The notes under the pieces are model-generated. The model made no database searches, was not told the DNA's origin, and saw nothing but the letters and a program-made list of their open reading frames with translations. A stretch of DNA of 64,000 bases from Diplodia intermedia (lineage: Eukaryota > Ascomycota > Dothideomycetes > Botryosphaeriales > Botryosphaeriaceae): contig JAKEKT010000002.1 of NCBI GenBank assembly GCA_021495925.1, positions 124,001-188,000 of the forward strand. Direction: 5' to 3'. The position numbers were made by a program, and so were the translations under genes. Shown one piece after another: positions 58,845 to 64,000 of this stretch (position 1 is its first letter; each line of letters begins with the position of its first letter).

Positions 58845-58952
58845 AAGTATATCGTCAGATCTTCTGTCACCAGCCGCGGTAATTCATTAAGCACTGTATA
58901 TATTGTAACACAAGTTCTATTGTCCTATATCAGGGAACCTGAAGCGACGACC

Positions 58953-59100
58953 TGTCACGGTTCAAGAGTAAAGAGTTGAATTACTAACAAGAGGTTGTAC
59001 GGGTTGCGGAGGATAGGCCGTGTGGGAGGACTATCTACGCAACGAACGAGTCATGATCTGCACGTGACATCATTGGCATGACTCGGGGCAGATCGTGACA
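58953..59100. mobile_element. LTR-like or MITE-like relic, TGTCACG ... CGTGACA
   Basis: A 148-bp segment is bounded by perfect 7-bp inverted ends TGTCACG (58953-58959) and CGTGACA (59094-59100). GACC flanks both sides, as a possible 4-bp target duplication. The TG...CA ends suit a solo LTR. An inner 9-bp inverted repeat (CGAGTCATG / CATGACTCG, 59047-59055 and 59078-59086) is also present. There is no coding content. A chance origin cannot be excluded. Confidence 0.5.
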
Positions 59101-59311
59101 GACCTCAAAAAACCTTTTTTATAGTCTTCATCCAGTCAGCCTATATCTACAGTTTGCCACCCTCCTACCCATCCCAAGTCCAACACACGAAAATAAATCC
59201 AAGGGACATACGCTATAGCCGTACGCCCGCACATAATGCAATAATACAGAATATCACATGGAAGAAGAAGAGCCATCGAAACTTTTCTGAAGAAGGGGTA
59301 CATCGGCCAGT

Positions 59312-62300
59312 TTACAGCCTCACAGGCTTGTTGCCGATGAACTCGCTCCACTTCCTGACCTCGCTCGGGATGCCCTCCTGGCGGGGCAGCTTCTCGCTGC
59401 AGCACTGAGCGAACAGCTGGGCGGTCTGTGGAAAACAAAGTTAGCTGTGATTCTATTTCGAAGGTGATTGAGAGTTTGGTTTTACTGACCTTAGGCTCCA
59501 TGAAAAGCGGGACGCCGAAGTCAACGGCATTCCTGCGCATGACGTAGTCCTCATCCACCAGGCTGCTGGCCCTAACCTTGGCCAGGTTGAAGACTCCACG
59601 GATGTCGTACTTCTGGAACACCTCGCGGAGAGCACGCTTGTCCTCCTTGGGGAACTCGATGACCTCGACCGAGACGCCCTCAGCCTTGGAGTTCTTCTCA
59701 AGGTGGTTCTTGACCTCGTTGTTGGCGGCGTACAGCTTGTAGCCGAGCGGAGCAAGGTAGTCGACAATCTTGGCGAGCTCGGGCTTGTTAACGTCACCGC
59801 CGAAGAGGAGACCCTCACCAGGCTCGGGCACGCGGAAGTTCATCATGGACTGAACCGAAGTCCAGTAGGCCTCGACCAAGTTCTTACCGAAGCAAGCCAT
59901 CTCACCGGTACTGGCCATCTCGACACCGAGGTAGGGATCAGCGCCGGCAAGACGGGTCCACGAGAACTGCGGCACCTTGGTAGCGACATAGTCACGCTTC
60001 TCAGCCATGAGATCAACCGGCTTGGGAAGGTCCGTGTTGAGGAGAGCCTTGCTAGCGACGTCGATGAAGTTGGTACCGAGGACCTTGCTGACGAAGGGGA
60101 AGGAACGAGAAGCACGGAGGTTGCACTCAATAACCTTGAGCGCAGGCTCGCCGCCCTCGGGATCATCGGCCTTGATGATCTGCATGTTGAAGGGTCCAGT
60201 GATGTTCCAGGCCTTGGCGACCTTGTCCGCGATCTCCCTGCAGCGGTCGAGGATCGACTTTTCGAGGTTGACAGGGGGAAGAACAAGAGTAGCGTCTCCA
60301 GAGTGGACACCGGCGTTCTCGACGTGCTCACTGACAGCGTGGACGAGGACAGAGCCGTTGCTGGCGACGGCGTCAACATCGATCTCCTGGGCACCCTCGA
60401 TGTACTGAGTAATAACGACAGGATGGTCAGGAGAGACGTTGCTGGCGGCAGTGAGCTTCTCCTCGAGCTCACCCTCAGTATGGATGACGGTCATGGCGGC
60501 ACCGGAGAGGACATAGCTAGGACGGACAAGGACAGGGTATCCGACGCTTCGGGCAAACTGCTGAGCCTCCTCGAACGAAGTAAGCTCCTTCCACTTGGGC
60601 TGATCGACACCAATGGAATCCAGGATCTGAGAGAACTTGTGCCTGTCCTCCGCCTTGTCGATGTCGTTGGGGTCAGTGCCAAGAACGTTGGCCTTGCCGA
60701 CCTCCTGCAGCTTGAGAGCGATGTTCTGCGCAAGCTGACCGCCGACGGAGACAACAACACCGCTGGCAGTCTCGAGCTCGTAAATGTCCATGACACGCTC
60801 GTAGCTGAGCTCCTCAAAGTAGAGCTTATCAGCAACGTCGAAATCGGTCGAATAGGTCTCAGGATTGTACTTCGAGCATCGTAGGTCAGTAATGGTTCTG
60901 TAAGTTGAATATAGACAAAAGCAAAAAGAATTGAGTTCGAGACTTGAGTCCGCCTGCTATGAAGGGAGCACGGACGGGATTTTCAATCCAAAAGGCAGGC
61001 ACGTCCGGTCGAGCCAGCAAAAGGAAGAAATATTACACTTACATTGATCATGACGGTCTTCTTGCCAAGCCTGTTCAGGGACTGGGTGGCCATAACAGCG
61101 GACCAATCGAACTCGACGGAGCTACCAATGCGGTAGACACCGCTACCAAGGACAACAACACCATGGTCATCGAAGGTGACATCGTGGGAAGAGGCGTTGT
61201 AGGTGGTGTACAGGTAGTTGGTGTCAGCAGGGAATTCGGCCGCAAGAGTATCGATCTTCTTCACGAAAGGAGTGATGCCGAAGTTCTTCCTGACGGCGCG
61301 AACCTCGTCCTCGGTGCTGTTGACGGCAAGAGCAATCTGCTTGTCGGAGAAACCAAGCTTCTTGGCTTTCTGGACAATCTCCTTCCTCAGACCGGAGAGG
61401 CTGCCAATCTCCTTAAGGTCGTTGGTGAGGTCGACAATGTTCCGCAGCTTGTACAGGAACCACTTGTCGATCTTGCTTAGCTCGTGGATCCTGTCAACAC
61501 TGTAGCCCTCGTGGAACATGGCCTGGCCGACGGCGAGCCACCTCCTATCAGTGGGGTTGGCGAGAGCATCGTCCAAGTCCTCGAACTTGTCGCCCTGGAA
61601 ACCCAGGAACTTGGGGTCAACCTGACGGCAAGCCTTCTGGAAGGACTCCTCGAAGGTCCTACCGATAGCCATGACTTCACCCACAGACTTCATGGAGCTA
61701 CCAATGTCGCGCTTGACGTTCTGGAACTTGCTCAGATCCCAACGGGGCATCTTGGTGACAATGTAGTCCAGAGAAGGCTCGAAGTTGGCGGTGGTAGTCT
61801 TCGTCACAGCGTTGGGGAGCTCAGGGAGGGTGTGGCCGAGACCAATCTTAGCAGCAGTGTAGGCCAGGGGGTAGCCAGTGGCCTTGGAGGCAAGAGCAGA
61901 GGAGCGAGAGAGACGAGCGTTGACCTCAATGACCCTGTAGTCGAGGCCATCAGGCTGCAGAGCGTACTGCACATTACACTCGCCAACAACGCCGAGGTGA
62001 CGGACGATCTTGATGGCAGCGGAACGGAGCATGTGGTACTCCTCGTCGCTGAAAGTCTGACTGGGGGAAACGACGATACTGTCACCAGTGTGGACACCCA
62101 GGGGATCGAAGTTTTCCATGTTGCAGACAGTGATGCAGTTGTCACTGGCGTCACGGACGACCTCGTACTCGGCCTCCTTCCAGCCCTTGAGCGACTTCTC
62201 GACCAGGATCTGGGGCGACAGGGTCAGGGACCGGGCAGCCAAGTTCCTGAGCTCCTCCTTGTTGTTGGCAAAACCGGAACCGAGACCGCCCAGAGCGTAG

Positions 62301-63214
62301 GCAGCGCGGACAATGATGGGGTATCCGACCTTGTCCGCGGCGTCCAAAGCCTCATCGATGGTGCTGACGGCAATCGACTCAGCGATGGGGATGTTGATCT
62401 CACCAAGAGCCTTGGCGAAAAGGTCACGGTCCTCGCTGGTCTCCAGAGTCTTGATGCTAGTACCAAGCACCTTGACGTTGAAGCGCTCCAGAACACCCAT
62501 CTTGTTCAACTGGACACCCAGGTTCAGAGCAGTCTGACCACCGAAGCTGAGGAAGATCCCGTCAGGCCTCTCCTTCTCGATGACGTACGTCACATATTCG
62601 GGGGTGACGGGGAGGTAGTAGATCTCGTCTGCGAGCACGTGGGAGGTCTGAATGGTAGCGATGTTGGGGTTGATGAGGACCGACTGCACGCCGGCCTCCT
62701 TCAAGGCCTTCAGCGCCTGGGAGCCTGGAGAGATCATGTTAGCCATTGACACCCATGGCACCAATTGGGTAGCCCGAGTTTGGACGAAGATGGTCATTGG
62801 TCCTCAAAGACATATCTTGAGGCACTCTCGGACAGCCATCCAAAAGCCGACGGCAGAGCTTGGAGGAGGCGACTCACCAGAGTAATCAAATTCTCCGGCT
62901 TGACCAATACTAAGACCACCACTGCCAATGACCAACACCTTCTTGACGTCCACGAGATCCCTGGCGCCGGCGATGGCACCGCTGTTCAGGTAGGCTTGGG
63001 CGTTGGGAGCTTCAGAGCTCGTGCGGAGGGCGGCAACCCTGGAGAAGGCACGAAGCTGCTGAGTCTCAACCCTAGCCGTCTGGCCCTTCCTCAGCGAGAG
63101 GAGCGGCTGCGCAGCGCTGGCGGTGAAGCAGCGGGCAGGGATGGGAGAAGCTCCAACACGGCATTGGCGAAGGAGGTTGGGCGCACGGCGCGCCAGCCGA
63201 CCGGACATAGCCAT
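59312..63214 (-). CDS. CPA2: Arginine-specific carbamoyl-phosphate synthase, large chain, mitochondrial
   Basis: Four exons, 63214-62878, 62724-61043, 60869-59490 and 59425-59312, give 1170 aa. It makes carbamoyl phosphate for arginine synthesis with ammonia from the small glutaminase chain (CPA1), which is not in this window. The N-terminal 50 or so residues are Arg/Ala/Ser-rich without acids until a Glu, a likely mitochondrial presequence. Then KKVLVIGSGGLSIGQAGEFDYSG starts the first synthetase half. Both ATP-grasp halves are intact (YPIIVRAAYALGGLGSG; YPVLVRPSYVLSGAAM). The oligomerisation region and the C-terminal allosteric domain follow, and the last exon encodes TAQLFAQCC and ends KPVRL. 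A separate, mitochondrial chain points to the arginine rather than the pyrimidine enzyme. Introns of 153 and 173 bp are longer than elsewhere. A second ATG lies at 63208. Confidence 0.96.
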
Positions 63215-63512
63215 TGGACCAGGAATTTTGGGCGAGGGGGATGAGGGCAGTCAAGCCTCTTCAAGCCTCAGCTAGAAGGTGGTCTTGGGGTCTGCGATGG
63301 ACGTGTGTGCGAGAAAAGCTTTCGGAATGGCTGGCACCGAGCTCGCTCCGCGCGAAGCAAACACTAAGGCGATAAGTGATAAGGGCGGCCGGGGCTCAGG
63401 CACGCCTTTTTGCGGCGGTGACGTTATCTGAATTGGCGCGCGCAAGGGCCGACAAGCTCGGTCGGGGAGTCAATGGCTTGGAGAATGCGGGTTGGGCGGG
63501 GCGGAAGACGCT

Positions 63513-63935
63513 TCAGTTGATCGAGGCCTTCCACAGGTGGTCTGCAGCGTGGTCAGTCATGGCGGCGGCGGCAGCGGGCGGCAGCGGCAGCATCAGGTGC
63601 GCACCAGAGATGTAGTCCTGCAGCGGCGGAGAGTCAGCTTGAGGTGCCCAACACATTTTTGCACGCAGCCAATGCGCCGGCGGCCGGCTCGCGCGTCTCG
63701 CAGCGCGGCGGGCGCGGGCATGGAAGAGCGCGGACTCGGTGCTTTTGCTCCTAGCGCGTCGGGGCGGCCATACCTGAGAGGTGAAGAGGGTCACAGCAGC
63801 ACGCATTCGCGGAGATGTGTTCGTCGTCGGCTCTGTGGGTGGGAGGGGGAGAGGAAGGGGAGGAGGGCGATTGCGAGCAGAATGAGTCAAGAAATAGCTG
63901 GCGATTACGCCCGCGATGGTGTCGGTGCGGGCCAT
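63513..63935 (-). CDS. Candidate small protein, unrecognised
   Basis: Two exons, 63935-63774 and 63617-63513, with a 150-bp intron (GTATGG donor, CTGCAG acceptor), would give 88 aa. The unspliced frame is also open (140 aa), but its middle is Arg-rich, GC-driven sequence, so splicing is preferred. The start is MARTDTIAGVIASYFLTH, a short hydrophobic stretch too weak to call a membrane helix. A Pro/Leu-rich linker, RAAVTLFTSQ-DYISGAHLMLPLPP and a polar end DHAADHLWKASIN follow. I do not recognise a family. An in-frame stop lies upstream of the ATG, so the start is firm if the gene is real. It lies upstream of CPA2 on the same strand, 298 bp away. Confidence 0.5.
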   Translation of the reverse strand: MARTDTIAGVIASYFLTHSARNRPPPLPLPLPPTEPTTNTSPRMRAAVTLFTSQVWPPRRARSKSTESALFHARARRAARRASRPPAHWLRAKMCWAPQADSPPLQDYISGAHLMLPLPPAAAAAMTDHAADHLWKASIN

Positions 63936-64000
63936 GAAATAATTTTGGCTGCCCGAACATCGGACGCACTATTGAGCCCTGCGCCCCTCGTGCCCCTCCC
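63936..64000. other. Right edge, nothing recognised
   Basis: Too short to judge; probably upstream sequence of the small candidate gene. Confidence 0.4.

Larger units (their letters stand above)
57318..59311. other. Intergenic region with repeats and a transposon-like relic
   Basis: Upstream of the 143-aa gene and downstream of CPA2. The part to about 58.6 kb holds no recognisable gene. From 58.68 to 59.10 kb the sequence turns AT-rich and contains a poly-A run, hairpin and direct repeats, and an LTR-like element, each listed separately. Confidence 0.55.

Noticed and set aside
61484..62749. Open frame of 421 codons antisense to CPA2
   Set aside because: Mirror of a strongly biased real coding frame; CPA2 motifs on the other strand explain the openness.

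Overview
The window is a piece of a nuclear chromosome from a filamentous ascomycete (Pezizomycotina; Dothideomycetes is a guess). The evidence is spliced protein-coding genes with many 50-60 bp introns (GT...AG, CTAAC/CTGAC-like branch sites), a GC-rich base composition, and fungal families such as Pal1, a hybrid histidine kinase, CreB-type deubiquitinase, LSD1 with an HMG box and the arginine-specific carbamoyl-phosphate synthase large chain. I rebuilt exon structures by joining open frames at splice sites so that family motifs read through without breaks. No tool or database was used.

Layout, left to right: 3' end of a DUF1295 membrane protein (2-427); USB1 U6 snRNA phosphodiesterase (-); Pal1 morphology protein (+); a 3 kb gap; cysteine synthase of the Mcy1/Cys12 type (-) divergent from a MidA/DUF185 methyltransferase (+); dynamitin (-) divergent from LSD1-type histone demethylase (+); CreB-like ubiquitin protease (+); YOS1 (-) divergent from a PAS-rich hybrid histidine kinase (+); TFIIS (-) divergent from EAF6 (+); a C2H2 factor (-) alone between 7.2 kb and 7.9 kb of sequence without recognisable genes; UTP12 (-) divergent from ARPC2 (+); an unrecognised 143-aa protein (-); a short repeat and transposon-relic zone; CPA2 (-); and an unrecognised 88-aa candidate gene (-) near the right edge.

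The genes are mostly housekeeping functions from unrelated pathways: RNA processing, chromatin and transcription, cytoskeleton, ER-Golgi transport, amino-acid synthesis. They do not form a metabolic cluster. The recurrent layout is head-to-head pairs sharing a short promoter. The regulators (LSD1, EAF6, TFIIS, C2H2 factor, histidine kinase, CreB-like protease) are not obviously functionally linked beyond proximity.

I found no CRISPR array, rRNA, convincing tRNA, intact transposon or clear new multi-gene system. The most notable signals are a 14-nt microexon in the ubiquitin protease that splits the catalytic cysteine codon, the two large gene-poor flanks of the C2H2 factor, a hairpin/direct-repeat unit and an LTR-like relic at 58.7-59.1 kb, an AT-rich RIP-like patch at 32.4-32.8 kb, and two small uncharacterised spliced genes.
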